DNA from: CALHVX01 sp964640725
GTDB taxonomy: Bacteria; Pseudomonadota; Gammaproteobacteria; Pseudomonadales; Azotimanducaceae
Length of the DNA: 64,000 bases
NCBI GenBank assembly: GCA_964640725.1
Contig: CAZXIJ010000023.1
Coordinates: 1-64,000 of the forward strand
Direction of reading: 5' to 3'
A model generated the notes under the pieces. That model worked only from the letters and a program-made list of their open reading frames with translations. It ran no database searches and had not been told where the DNA came from. A program made the position numbers and the translations under genes. Within the stretch, counting starts at the first letter, position 1. Each line of letters opens with the position of its first letter. Shown here in pieces: positions 41,817 through 50,812 of the stretch.

Positions 41817-43880
41817 TTACTCGTCCGTCGAGAAGTCGTAGGACATCTCGGCGATCGGCTCCTGCAGGTAGTGGCCCTGAATGTAGTTGGCACCGGCCTG
41901 CCACAGCGTCGAGAGCATATTGGCGTTCTCGACCATGGGCACCAGGGTCAGCTTGCCGATGGACTGCAGCTTGCGGATCAGGTTGGTGATGCGCTCGCGG
42001 TCGGCGTCGGTTTCCATCGCGGCCAGAGAGCCGTCGATCTTCACCAGATTGACTGGAATGTGATTCAGCAGTTCGTAGGGATCTTCGACCAGGCCAAAGC
42101 GTGACAGGGCGACCTGGCAGTGCAGCTTCTTCAGCCCTTCGGCGAACTCGCGGGTCTGTCGCTGGTACGACAGCGCGTCTTCTTCGGTGATCTGGAAGAT
42201 CACGGCGTCGCTCGGCAGGCGCGCGGCCTTGATGGCGACGGCCAGCCACTGGATGAACTCCGGGTCCGATACGCTGTTGGCGGTGATATTGATGGTCAGC
42301 CGCGTGTTGTGGCCCTTGCCCCGGTGCACGGACAGCATCTTGATGGACTGCAGGATTACCCAGCGGTCGATCTTGCCGGCCACATTGTGGGCGATGGCAG
42401 TGCTCAGGAACTGGCGCGGCACCATCTGCTCGCCGTGCCGGTCCAGCATGCGCAGGAACACTTCGTAGTGCTCGTCGCTGTCGCCGCGCAGGCTGATGAT
42501 GGGCTGGAAGAGCAGCAGGAACTTCTGCTTCTCGATTGCCTCGTTGATCAGGTTCAGAACGCGCGCGGCCTCGTCGTCCACGGTCGCGTTCTCCGTGTCC
42601 TGGTGGACGACGATCTCGTTGATCTTGCGCAGGCCTTCGGCACCAGCGAGGCGATTGGCGCGCTCCAGCTGCTCCACGAAGCCTTCTTTTTTTAGTTGCT
42701 CGACGCCGACCATGCTGAGCGTCGGTCGTACGGTTTTCTCGCTGACTTCCAGCAGCAGCTCTTCGATGCCCTGGCGCAGGCCATCGGCCTTGGCGATCAC
42801 TTTGCTCTGAGTCTCGCCAGACAGCATCAGCGCAAACCGATGGCGGCCCAGCGGCAGGAAGGGCATGCCTTCGCTCAGCGTTTGCAGGGTCAGCTCGACC
42901 CGGTCGCAGATCTGTTCGGCGCCCAGTAGACCGTGCTCCTGTTCCAGCGCGTCCATCTCGTCGATCTCGGCGATGAAGATCACCTTGCTCGGTGCGTTGG
43001 CGTTGCGGGTTGCGCCCTCGGCCGCGAGCGCAAACTCGCCGATCGTGGGTTGCCTGTTCATGTTGTCGAGCATTGGCATGGACGCTGCGGGCACCACGCC
43101 GGCATCGTTGGCCGCCTCGGTGCGCAGCGTGACCTGCATGCAGTGCTCGCCTTCGTACTGGGCCCCGGCCAGGGTCATGCCGGCGCTGAAGGTCTCGCCG
43201 TTGCTGGCTTGCCCGGTAAAGCCGAAGTTGCGCTCCGCTTCGCTTTGCCGGAACGCTTTGAGTTCGGTCTTCAGGATCTCGACACTGCCGCCCTCGGTCA
43301 GGTCGATCAGGGGCAGGCCCAGCAAGTCGTCGGCGTCTTCGTAGCCGAACAGCTTGAGATAGGTTTCGTTGGCGTAGATGTGCATGCCTTCGTGCACGTA
43401 CGCGATGGCGGCGCGGGAAGACTGCAGCAGCAGCTGGCAGCGCTGTTCCGCTTCGGCGAGCGCGCGGCGGCTCTGCTGCAGCCTCGTGCTCAGACACTGC
43501 TGGTCGAGTTCGCGCTGGCAGGAGCGCAGCAGGTGTGTCTCGTGGTTTCGGTGCACCAGATCGCTGGCGCCTTCCTTGTAGGCCTGGTCCATGGTCAGTT
43601 CGCTGGCGTCGTCGCTCAGCAGGATGACGGGCAGCTGCTCTCGCAGCTCGTGCAGCGCGCTGACAGCGCGCACGGCGTCGTTGACACCGGTGCTGATAAG
43701 GACCAGATCTGTGTCGTTAATGTGGTCGGCAGCCATCGACAGGTCGTCGATGTAGCGAAAGCGGGTGGGGATACCGGCGTTGCGAAGGAGCGAGTCGACA
43801 GCGTACGCGTCGTTCTCGGTGCGGTCGGCGATCAGTAATCGGACTGGTTCTGTTTGGCGGGAGGTCGCCGACATGTCCAT
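41817..43880 (-). CDS. fimX: FimX-like protein: degenerate REC, PAS, GGDEF and EAL domains
   Basis: 687 aa. Order: receiver-like domain (10-130) lacking the phospho-acceptor Asp (DLVLISTGVND), PAS (150-255, AIAYVHEGMHIYANETYLKLFG), degenerate GGDEF (295-430, with GRHRF in place of GGDEF) and degenerate EAL (445-687) whose motif is EVF at 473-475. FimX of Pseudomonas (691 aa) has the same order and defects; it binds c-di-GMP through its EAL domain and controls type IV pilus assembly and twitching. No diguanylate cyclase or phosphodiesterase activity is expected. Follows the 597 aa gene by 24 bases on the same strand. Stop TAA five bases from the assembly gap. Confidence 0.85.
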   Translation of the reverse strand: MDMSATSRQTEPVRLLIADRTENDAYAVDSLLRNAGIPTRFRYIDDLSMAADHINDTDLVLISTGVNDAVRAVSALHELREQLPVILLSDDASELTMDQAYKEGASDLVHRNHETHLLRSCQRELDQQCLSTRLQQSRRALAEAEQRCQLLLQSSRAAIAYVHEGMHIYANETYLKLFGYEDADDLLGLPLIDLTEGGSVEILKTELKAFRQSEAERNFGFTGQASNGETFSAGMTLAGAQYEGEHCMQVTLRTEAANDAGVVPAASMPMLDNMNRQPTIGEFALAAEGATRNANAPSKVIFIAEIDEMDALEQEHGLLGAEQICDRVELTLQTLSEGMPFLPLGRHRFALMLSGETQSKVIAKADGLRQGIEELLLEVSEKTVRPTLSMVGVEQLKKEGFVEQLERANRLAGAEGLRKINEIVVHQDTENATVDDEAARVLNLINEAIEKQKFLLLFQPIISLRGDSDEHYEVFLRMLDRHGEQMVPRQFLSTAIAHNVAGKIDRWVILQSIKMLSVHRGKGHNTRLTINITANSVSDPEFIQWLAVAIKAARLPSDAVIFQITEEDALSYQRQTREFAEGLKKLHCQVALSRFGLVEDPYELLNHIPVNLVKIDGSLAAMETDADRERITNLIRKLQSIGKLTLVPMVENANMLSTLWQAGANYIQGHYLQEPIAEMSYDFSTDE

Positions 43881-43904
43881 GATGGCCGAAGTGTCCTTAC
43901 TGCG

Positions 43905-45698
43905 TTACTGCTTGGTTGTTGCGCCTTGCTCCGAAGATCCTGTCGAAGCTGACACGGTCTGGATGTTGAGGTCTATCTGCGCGTTTTCCAAGTAACCATC
44001 CAGCATTTTGAATGTGAACTGGTTAAAACTATCTGTTGCTGTGACGAGCTCCCGCAACTGCGCGGTGGTCTGCACGCCCTGGCGATGCACGTGCACTTTC
44101 TGGCCCCCAACGAAGGGGACCCGCGGTGTGATCAGCGTCGCAGGTTGGCCAATCGGCTTGATCTCGGGCAGCAATAGCCCGCGGGCGTAGTCCGTGGGTC
44201 CACCTTTTTTCTGCACCACCCGTATGGCCAGGGGAATAGCCCGCGGGGCCAGCAGCTCTACACCGGTGGTGGTGCCGGATTCTTCCTGGCGGATCCAGCG
44301 CAGCACGGCCACACACCAGCGCGGGTCGCTGGCTTCGCGCACCGCCAGCAGCTCGCCGGCTTGCAGGTTAGCGGGCACGGACTCCGGCCAAGCCATGCGA
44401 TAGCCGCTCGGGCTCGTGTCCTGGGCCAGGGCCTGATAGAAGCGCATGCCCGAAGGTAGCGAGTCGGCGCTGCCGTCGGCTTTGCGGGGCGCCCGGAGCA
44501 GGTTCTCCGGGTTGCTGATGTTCGGGTTCAGCGGAATCTTTGCGCCCAGATCGAAGGCATCGTCCCAGACATCGCGTTTGTCGGGGTCGCGCTGCGCGAT
44601 CTGTTCGCTCATAAAGGGGTTCAGCTCCGATTGCATCAATCGGTTGGTGTCAAAGACCTGCTCGGAAAACTCGACGCCGCCCGACAGAAAGTAGTGCGTA
44701 CCGCGCAGGCCGACGCAGACCATGAGCGGCTCTTCTGTCGGCAGCCGACGCTGGCTGCGCGGGCTGATTTTGCCCCAGGCACCCGCCAGCTGGCTCAGCA
44801 GATTCGGATCGATAAAGTCCGGCACCGGGATGCTGGTGTCGATGTCGTTCAGATACGCCTCGATCTCGTACACCAGCACGTCTGTGCGGATGCCGCGGGG
44901 CTGCGCCATGTTCTGGCCCAGCGCGGCGTAAACCGGGCCCTGGTCGGCGGCCAGGTCGACGGCGAACTGGGTGCCCTCGGGCGTTGGGTCGATGATCGCC
45001 CGGCAGGCCCACTCTTCCAGCGCGTTGAAGATGCGGCTCAAGTGCCGGTGGCGCAGCTGGTTGGGCTTGCAGCAGCTCAGGAGCGCCAGCCGCAGGTACA
45101 CATCGCTGATCGACAGCGCCAGATCGTGGTGGTTCTCGGCATCTTTGGTCTGGTACTGGGCGAGCTCCAGGTTTTCGGCCAGAAGATACAGCTGGTTGGG
45201 CTCCAGCCAGGTCTGCGCCGGCGGCGCGACGTACAGCTGCAGCGTGCGCAGGTGCTGGCGGGACAGATCGGAAATCGCCCGGTGAATAGCCCGGGGCAGC
45301 GTGTCCCGCAGTACCGTGCGGGAGGTGGCCATCTCTTCCAGCGCATCGCGCACCACGGCCTTGTAGCCCGTGCACAGCACAGCCTGCAGGGATTGCGCGG
45401 TGGTGCCCAGGGCCTCAGCGTCTTGCCCCTGGCTCAGGGCCGCCCGGTCCAGGCGCGTGGTCAGGTAATGCACGGGTGGGCGCAGCACTTCCAGCAGCTC
45501 CAGCCGGGAGCCGGCCGTGGTGTGCAGGGCGGCCACTTCGGTCACGCCGGCTCGAACCTGTGCCGCGGCGCTGCGGGTATTGGCCATGGGCAAGCCCGCG
45601 ACCCAGTCCGCCAGGGCGCTGGCCGTGGTCTCGCAAAACGTCAGAGCCTCGAGGCTCGGGCGGGGAACGAGAAGTCGGATCTTCGGCGATGTATCCAT
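43905..45698 (-). CDS. Conserved hypothetical, partner of the FimX-like gene
   Basis: 597 aa soluble protein without signal peptide or membrane segment. I recognise no catalytic motif. The N-terminal 300 residues look alpha-helical (LYLLAENLELAQYQTKDAEN, RHRHLSRIFNALEEWACRA). Residues about 450-570 include WCVAVLRWIRQEESGTTTGVELLAPRAIPLAIRVV, a pattern seen in PilZ-like beta-barrels, though the PilZ RxxxR and DxSxxG motifs are not evident. From memory, a similarly sized conserved protein neighbours fimX in Pseudomonas. A role in c-di-GMP or pilus control is inference. Confidence 0.7.
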   Translation of the reverse strand: MDTSPKIRLLVPRPSLEALTFCETTASALADWVAGLPMANTRSAAAQVRAGVTEVAALHTTAGSRLELLEVLRPPVHYLTTRLDRAALSQGQDAEALGTTAQSLQAVLCTGYKAVVRDALEEMATSRTVLRDTLPRAIHRAISDLSRQHLRTLQLYVAPPAQTWLEPNQLYLLAENLELAQYQTKDAENHHDLALSISDVYLRLALLSCCKPNQLRHRHLSRIFNALEEWACRAIIDPTPEGTQFAVDLAADQGPVYAALGQNMAQPRGIRTDVLVYEIEAYLNDIDTSIPVPDFIDPNLLSQLAGAWGKISPRSQRRLPTEEPLMVCVGLRGTHYFLSGGVEFSEQVFDTNRLMQSELNPFMSEQIAQRDPDKRDVWDDAFDLGAKIPLNPNISNPENLLRAPRKADGSADSLPSGMRFYQALAQDTSPSGYRMAWPESVPANLQAGELLAVREASDPRWCVAVLRWIRQEESGTTTGVELLAPRAIPLAIRVVQKKGGPTDYARGLLLPEIKPIGQPATLITPRVPFVGGQKVHVHRQGVQTTAQLRELVTATDSFNQFTFKMLDGYLENAQIDLNIQTVSASTGSSEQGATTKQ

Positions 45699-45748
45699 AC
45701 GATTGCCTGGTGCTGGCGCAGCTTCGACCGTAGCTGAGCGGGCCCGGA

Positions 45749-45754
45749 ATTATA
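45749..45754 (-). promoter_or_regulatory. Perfect -10 box for the 597 aa gene and fimX
   Basis: TATAAT on the minus strand, 50 bases before the start of the 597 aa gene. The -35 region (AAAGTA at 17-base spacing) is poor, so an activator may be needed. Confidence 0.45.
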
Positions 45755-45795
45755 CGCAAGTTGGTCACAGCTACTTTGGCGAGCGCGACACACAT

Positions 45796-45824
45796 CTGCC
45801 AAAAGGCACGCCGGCAGGTATCAT
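45796..45824 (+). promoter_or_regulatory. Candidate efp promoter
   Basis: CTGCCA, 17 bases, TATCAT; the -10 box ends 31 bases before the efp ATG. Both boxes match the sigma-70 consensus in at least four of six positions. Confidence 0.4.
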
Positions 45825-45855
45825 GCGCGCCTTCTTACAGAGTCCAGGGACCGCC

Positions 45856-46428
45856 ATGGCCAGCTTTGCCACCAACGAGTTCAAGTCAGGCCTGAAGGTC
45901 ATGCTCGAAGGGGATCCCTGTTCGATCCTCGAAAACGAGTTCGTCAAGCCCGGCAAAGGCCAGGCCTTCAATCGCGTGCGCTTCCGCAACCTGCGCACGG
46001 GCCGGGTCTGGGACCGCACCTTCAAGTCCGGCGAATCCCTCGAAGCGGCCGATGTCATGGATCTTGACATGGAGTATCTGTACGCCGACGGCGAGTTCTT
46101 CCATTTCATGAAAACCGATGACAGCTACGAGCAGGTCGCGGCCACCATTGCCGTGGTGGGCGACGCGAAGGACTGGCTCAAAGAGCAGGAGGTCTGTCAG
46201 GTCACGCTCTGGAACGACGACCCGATTGCCGTAACGCCGCCGAACTTCGTCGAGCTGGAAGTCACCGAGACCGACCCCGGGCTCAAGGGCGATACGGCCC
46301 AGGGCGGTACCAAGCCCGCGACGTTGACCACCGGCGCCACCATCAAGGTGCCGCTGTTCGTGAACATCGGCGACGTGCTGCGCATCGACACGCGCACCGG
46401 CGATTACGTGAGCCGGAGCAAAGGCTGA
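45856..46428 (+). CDS. efp: Translation elongation factor P
   Basis: Ribosome-bound factor that rescues stalling at polyproline. 190 aa from the ATG at 45856; the frame runs further upstream but only through non-family sequence. Three beta-barrel domains: KOW-like (FKSGLKVMLEGDPCSILENE), OB and C-terminal OB (GATIKVPLFVNIGDVLRIDTRTGDY). K34 in FVKPGKGQAF is the residue that EpmA beta-lysylates. The modifying enzyme EpmA is encoded right after it, overlapping or abutting the stop; EpmB is not in the window. Confidence 0.96.
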   Translation: MASFATNEFKSGLKVMLEGDPCSILENEFVKPGKGQAFNRVRFRNLRTGRVWDRTFKSGESLEAADVMDLDMEYLYADGEFFHFMKTDDSYEQVAATIAVVGDAKDWLKEQEVCQVTLWNDDPIAVTPPNFVELEVTETDPGLKGDTAQGGTKPATLTTGATIKVPLFVNIGDVLRIDTRTGDYVSRSKG

Positions 46429-47276
46429 CCCTCACGCACTGGCAGCCCGCGGCCAGCATCGCGTTGCTGCGGCAGCGCGCCGCGGCCCTGGCGCGCATCC
46501 GCGCTTTTTTTGCCGAGCGCGACGTGCTGGAAGTGCAGACGCCGGTGCTCGGTGCCGCCACGGTGACCGATCCGCATGTCGACGCGCTCCCCGCCGGCGA
46601 CGGCTTTCTGCAGACCTCTCCGGAGTACGCCATGAAGCGTCTGCTGGCTGCCGGCGCGCCGTCCATCTACCAGCTGGGCCCGGCGTTCCGGGCCGGCGAG
46701 TCCGGGCGCCTGCACAGCCCCGAGTTCACGCTGCTGGAGTGGTACCGGCTGGGCTTTGACGATCGCGCGCTGATGGACGAGGTCGCCGCGCTCGTCGATG
46801 TTTTTCTCGGCCCGGCCAGCTATCGCGCCCTGCGCTACGAGGCGTTGCTCGCGGCGTCACCGCTGCCCGCAGCGGAAGACCAGGACCTGCGCCTGAATGC
46901 CGCCATCGAAGCGCTCGGCGAGGCCCGGGTATTCGTCACCCACTACCCCGCCGCGCAGGCAGCGCTCGCGCGGCTGCATCCGGACGATCCGGCCACGGCT
47001 GCCCGCTTTGAGCTGGTGGTGAACGGCGTGGAGCTGGCCAACGGCTACTACGAGCTGGGCGATGCGGCCGAGCTGCGCGCGCGTTTTGCGGCCGACAACC
47101 GCGAGCGCCGCCGGCTGGGCAAGGCGGAACAGGCCCTGGACGAACGCTTTCTGGCGGCCATGGCCGCGGGGATGCCGGACTGCGCCGGGGTCGCGCTGGG
47201 CGTCGACCGGTTGTTGCTGCTGGCCTTTGGCGCCGGCCGGCTGAGCGACGTCATGGCCTTTGCCGACGAGCTGTAG
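46425..47276 (+). CDS. epmA: EF-P beta-lysylation ligase, start uncertain
   Basis: Truncated lysyl-tRNA-synthetase paralogue that attaches (R)-beta-lysine to K34 of EF-P. Class II motifs: RIRAFFAERDVLEVQTPVL (motif 1), SPEYAMKRLL and FRAGESGRLHSPEFTLLEWYR (motif 2), and GVALGVDRLLLLAFGA (motif 3). Homology reaches upstream to HWQPAASI at 46437, before the first usual start codon (TTG, 46464). The only candidate codon giving that N-terminus is CTG at 46425, overlapping the efp stop, so translation is either coupled from CTG or starts at TTG without the conserved beginning. About 283 aa; E. coli EpmA has 325. Convergent with psd. Confidence 0.88.
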   Translation: MTLTHWQPAASIALLRQRAAALARIRAFFAERDVLEVQTPVLGAATVTDPHVDALPAGDGFLQTSPEYAMKRLLAAGAPSIYQLGPAFRAGESGRLHSPEFTLLEWYRLGFDDRALMDEVAALVDVFLGPASYRALRYEALLAASPLPAAEDQDLRLNAAIEALGEARVFVTHYPAAQAALARLHPDDPATAARFELVVNGVELANGYYELGDAAELRARFAADNRERRRLGKAEQALDERFLAAMAAGMPDCAGVALGVDRLLLLAFGAGRLSDVMAFADEL

Positions 47277-47279
47277 CCC

Positions 47280-48128
47280 TCAGAGCGCCGCCGCAGCGCT
47301 GCGCAGTCTGCCGATGGTCTCGCCCATGCGCACCGCCGTGCCGGCGGCCAGCCCGTCGCGCCACTGCACCATGCCGGGCCCGGTGCAAACGATCACGGTG
47401 GAGCCGAGCAGGAACTGGCCAAGCTCTTCGCCGCGCTCGAAGGGGCGATCCTGGGCCTGCTCGAAGCGCTGCGTGTAGGGCGAAGGCGGGCTGCCGAAGC
47501 GGGTCTCGATCGCGCCCACGATCAGCGCGCCGACCAGCACCATCAGCATCGGTCCCTGTTCGGTCTCGAACTCGCACACCAGCCGCTCGTTGCGGCAGAA
47601 CAGGTCGCTGATGGCCGCCTCGGTGCTGGCGTTTACGGAAAACAGCGCGCCGGGCACGCCGCGAGCGCTCGTCAGCCGCGCCGCGGTCGGCAGGTGGTAG
47701 CGATGGTAGTTGTTGGGCGCAAGGTACACGGTCGCGAAGTGCCCGCCGCGATAGCGCTGGCTGACCGGCGCGTCGGCCAGGCTGTCGAGCCGGTAGCGGG
47801 TGCCCTTGGCCTGCAGCAGGGTGCCGTCTTCGATCGTGCCGCACTGGCTGATCGCGCCGTCTGCCGGGCAGGCAAAAGCCAGCGGGTCTGCGGCCAGGGG
47901 ACGCGCGTCGGGTTTCAACGCCCGGGTAAAGAAATCGTTGAAGCTCGGAAAGCCGGCCAGGCTCTCGATCTGCGCTTCCGCCAGCGAGATGTTGTAGGCC
48001 CGGGCGAAGCCGCGAATGAAGGTGTCTTTGACGAACGGCAGCTCGGATTTCGCCAGCCAGCCCACCAGCCGGGTCAGCGCGTGCTGCGGCAGGGCGCGCT
48101 GCAGCGCCGCAAAGGCCTCCGGGCTCAC
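47280..48128 (-). CDS. psd: Phosphatidylserine decarboxylase proenzyme
   Basis: Makes phosphatidylethanolamine at the inner membrane. GTG at 48128 overlaps the sulfurtransferase stop by four bases and gives 282 aa. Catalytic parts: NDFFTRALKPDARP, DGAISQCG, APNNYHRYHLP, and LGST (in FLLGSTVIV), where self-cleavage before Ser creates the pyruvoyl group and splits alpha and beta chains. Confidence 0.95.
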   Translation of the reverse strand: MSPEAFAALQRALPQHALTRLVGWLAKSELPFVKDTFIRGFARAYNISLAEAQIESLAGFPSFNDFFTRALKPDARPLAADPLAFACPADGAISQCGTIEDGTLLQAKGTRYRLDSLADAPVSQRYRGGHFATVYLAPNNYHRYHLPTAARLTSARGVPGALFSVNASTEAAISDLFCRNERLVCEFETEQGPMLMVLVGALIVGAIETRFGSPPSPYTQRFEQAQDRPFERGEELGQFLLGSTVIVCTGPGMVQWRDGLAAGTAVRMGETIGRLRSAAAAL

Positions 48129-49000
48129 GCCTCCGCCGCCGGGTTGGTGATCGGGGTGGTCGGGTCGTTGCCCCACTCCGACCAGGAGCCGTGATAGGCG
48201 CGGATCGAGCGAAAGCCCAGCAGCCGGCCCACCAGATAGCTCAGGCTCGAGCGGTGATGGGTCTGGCAGTGGGTGATGATCTGCTTGCGGTCTCCTTCGA
48301 GACCGGCCTGTGCGAGGAACGCCGGCAGGTCTTCGATCAGGCGAAACTGGCGCTCCGGGTCCTGCAGCTGCAGCCAGTCCGTGTTCAGCGCGCCGGGAAT
48401 GTGGCCGACCCGCGCGGCGGCGCGCCGCAGCCCGGCGTACTCGGCGGCCGAGCGGACGTCCCAGATCTGCACATCGTCATTGTCAATGGCTGCCAGCACA
48501 TCGGCCTGCTCGGCGATGGGCGACCGGTCCAGAGTGACGGTGACCGGGTGGGTGTTCGACGGGGCGGCGGTCGGGCCCTGTTCCAGGGGCAAACCGGCAC
48601 CGTGCCAGGCGTGCAGCCCGCCGTTCAGATAGCCCCAGTCCCGCCGGCCGATGCAGTCCAGGGTCCACAGCAGGCGCCCGGCCCAGCCGCCGCCCTCGTC
48701 GTCCAGGGCGACGATGTAGCGGTCCGGGCTGTAGCCGATCCGCGTGAGCAGCGCTTCGATGCGCGGCGCATCGGGCAGCTTGCCGGTGGCCGGCGGCACG
48801 CCAGCGACCAGCTCCGCTGGCTCCACCAGCACGGCGCCGGCCGGGTGCGCTTGCGCAAACACATCGGCGCTGGTGACCTGGACGAGCAGCAGGCGCGGAT
48901 CCTGCGCGGCGGCCTGGGCCAGGGCTTCGGGCTCGAAGAGTTGAACGTCGATCTTGGGCAGTCCTGCTGGCGCGACAGTCTTACTGGCGAGGGCCGCCAT
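48125..49000 (-). CDS. Thiosulfate sulfurtransferase, RhdA-like
   Basis: 291 aa with two rhodanese domains; the N-terminal one is inactive, the C-terminal one carries the persulfide cysteine in THCQTHHRSS. The six-residue loop CQTHHR is the unusual active site of Azotobacter RhdA, which can feed sulfur for Fe-S assembly. An acidic surface stretch precedes it. It is coupled to psd (overlap of four bases), a linkage also known from Pseudomonas. Confidence 0.9.
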   Translation of the reverse strand: MAALASKTVAPAGLPKIDVQLFEPEALAQAAAQDPRLLLVQVTSADVFAQAHPAGAVLVEPAELVAGVPPATGKLPDAPRIEALLTRIGYSPDRYIVALDDEGGGWAGRLLWTLDCIGRRDWGYLNGGLHAWHGAGLPLEQGPTAAPSNTHPVTVTLDRSPIAEQADVLAAIDNDDVQIWDVRSAAEYAGLRRAAARVGHIPGALNTDWLQLQDPERQFRLIEDLPAFLAQAGLEGDRKQIITHCQTHHRSSLSYLVGRLLGFRSIRAYHGSWSEWGNDPTTPITNPAAEA

Positions 49001-49098
49001 CTTAGGGGCACTCCCTGCGGACCGCTATACTTGCCATTCACGCATTGCAACGCACGCGCCGGCGCCTGGCCGGGCCGTGACCATGAGGGAGAACGATC

Positions 49099-49641
49099 TT
49101 GAGCGATACCCCGCTCGTCTGGATGGATCTGGAAATGACCGGGCTCGACCCGGAGCGCGATGCCATCATCGAGATGGCCACGTTGATCACCGACAGTGCG
49201 CTGACGATCATCGCCGAAGGCCCGGTGATTGCGGTGCATCAGGACGAGGCCACCATCGCCCTGATGGATGACTGGAACGTGCGCACGCACGGCGAGTCCG
49301 GGCTCACGGAGCGGGTGCGGGCATCGACCATCTCCGTGGCCGAAGCCGAGGCGACGACGCTCGCCTTTATTGCCGAGCACGTGCCTGCGAACACGGCGCC
49401 GCTGTGCGGCAACAGCATCTGGCAGGATCGCCGTTTTCTGGCGCGCTACATGCCGGATCTCGAGCAGTACCTGCACTACCGGCTGGTGGACGTGAGCACG
49501 ATCAAGGAGCTGGCGCGGCGCTGGGCGCCGACGGCCTACGCCGGCTTTCAGAAAGAGAGCGCCCACACGGCGCTGGCCGACATTCGCGAATCCATCGGCG
49601 AGCTGGCGCACTACCGGGATACCTTTCTGCGCTCGGAGTAG
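49099..49641 (+). CDS. orn: Oligoribonuclease
   Basis: 3'-to-5' exoribonuclease for 2-5 nt RNAs, including pGpG from c-di-GMP breakdown, which links it functionally to c-di-GMP signalling such as the FimX-like effector. 180 aa from TTG at 49099. DEDDh residues: D and E in WMDLEMTGL, D in GNSIWQDRRF, and HTALADIRESI. It is divergent from the sulfurtransferase and converges with queG with a three-base gap. Confidence 0.95.
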   Translation: MSDTPLVWMDLEMTGLDPERDAIIEMATLITDSALTIIAEGPVIAVHQDEATIALMDDWNVRTHGESGLTERVRASTISVAEAEATTLAFIAEHVPANTAPLCGNSIWQDRRFLARYMPDLEQYLHYRLVDVSTIKELARRWAPTAYAGFQKESAHTALADIRESIGELAHYRDTFLRSE

Positions 49642-49644
49642 CGG

Positions 49645-50769
49645 CTAGCCTGCTGGCTCGCTGCGGCTCGCCAGCTGCGAAAGGGCCCAGTCGATGTGCT
49701 CGCGCACCAGCTCGCTGGCGGTCTCGCGCCGCGCCTGCAACGCTTTGCGCACGGCAGCCGTGGCCGGCCCGTTGCCGAGACCGATCGCCAGGTTGCGCTG
49801 CCACTGCTCGTAGCTGACCCGGCGAATCGCCATGCCTTCCGTCGTGGCCAGAAACTCTGCCTCGCTCAGCTGGAACAGCGCCAGCAGCCGCGGCTGATCC
49901 AGCCCGTGGCGAACGTCGAAGTCCGCCTCGGCGGTGGCCGGCGCCTGCCGGTTCCAGGGGCAGTACAGCTGGCAGTCGTCGCAGCCAAAGACGCGGTTGC
50001 CCATCGGCGCCCGCAGGGGCTCCGGGATCGTGCCCTTGTGCTCGATGGTCAGGTAGGCGATGCAGCGGCGCGCGTCGAGCTGTCCCGGCGCGACGATGGC
50101 GTCTGTGGGGCAGACGGTCATGCAGGCACGGCAATTGCCGCACTCGCCAAACTGCCGGGGCTCGTAGCGCGGCGGGTCGGCGGCGAAGGGCAGGTTGGTA
50201 TAGATCTCGCCCAGAAAAAACCAGGACCCTGCGGTGCTGTTCAGCAGCAGGCTGTGCTTGCCGATCCAGCCCAGCCCGGCTTTCTCGCCGAGCGCTTTTT
50301 CCAGCACCGGCGCCGAGTCGGTGAACGCCCGGTAGCTGGGGGCAAGGTCTGCGGCGGCTTCGGCAATGCGCGCGCCCAGGCGCGCCAGGCGTCGGCGCAG
50401 CACCTTGTGGTAGTCCCGGCCCATGGCGTAGCGCGCGATGTAGGCGGCTTCGCTGTCGGCCAGCACCTGCAGCGGCTCAGCGCCCTGGGGGCGGTAGTTC
50501 ATGCGCGCGCACAGCACGCGCACCGTGTCCGGCACCAGCCGGGCAGGGTCCAGACGCTTGTCCAGGTTGGCGGCCAGGTAGCCCATCTCGCCGTGAAAGC
50601 CCTTGCCCAGCCAGGCGCGCACGTCGTCGCTGTAGCGCGTCAGGTCAACGTCCGTGACGCGCAGCTCATCGAAGCCGGCGTCCCGCGCCCAGCCGTCGAT
50701 GTCCTTGCGCAGTGCGGCCAGGGCGTCGCTGGGCGCCGCGGACAGCGGGGGTGGGCCAGGGTTTGTCAT
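49645..50769 (-). CDS. queG: Epoxyqueuosine reductase
   Basis: Last step of queuosine tRNA modification: cobalamin- and Fe-S-dependent reduction of epoxyqueuosine at wobble position 34. The frame extends past nnrD, but ATG at 50769 gives 374 aa. Two 4Fe-4S motifs are plain: GNCRACMTVCPTDAIV and FGCDDCQLYCPWNR. Also GEKAGLGWIGKHSLLLN. A C-terminal HEAT-like helix region follows. Confidence 0.94.
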   Translation of the reverse strand: MTNPGPPPLSAAPSDALAALRKDIDGWARDAGFDELRVTDVDLTRYSDDVRAWLGKGFHGEMGYLAANLDKRLDPARLVPDTVRVLCARMNYRPQGAEPLQVLADSEAAYIARYAMGRDYHKVLRRRLARLGARIAEAAADLAPSYRAFTDSAPVLEKALGEKAGLGWIGKHSLLLNSTAGSWFFLGEIYTNLPFAADPPRYEPRQFGECGNCRACMTVCPTDAIVAPGQLDARRCIAYLTIEHKGTIPEPLRAPMGNRVFGCDDCQLYCPWNRQAPATAEADFDVRHGLDQPRLLALFQLSEAEFLATTEGMAIRRVSYEQWQRNLAIGLGNGPATAAVRKALQARRETASELVREHIDWALSQLASRSEPAG

Positions 50770-50778
50770 GGAGCGCAG

Positions 50779-50784
50779 TATAAT
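50779..50784 (+). promoter_or_regulatory. Perfect -10 box for nnrD and the downstream genes
   Basis: TATAAT, 28 bases before the nnrD TTG, within the 43-base spacer from divergent queG. No clear -35 box. It would drive the long run nnrD-tsaE-amidase-mutL-miaA. Confidence 0.45.
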
Positions 50785-50812
50785 GAGGCTCCCTGACTTC
50801 GGTGCCTGATCT

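Noticed and set aside
41611..43497. Minus-strand frame reading through the N run
   Set aside because: It needs translation across 100 N and is out of frame with the FimX-like protein; an artefact of the gap.
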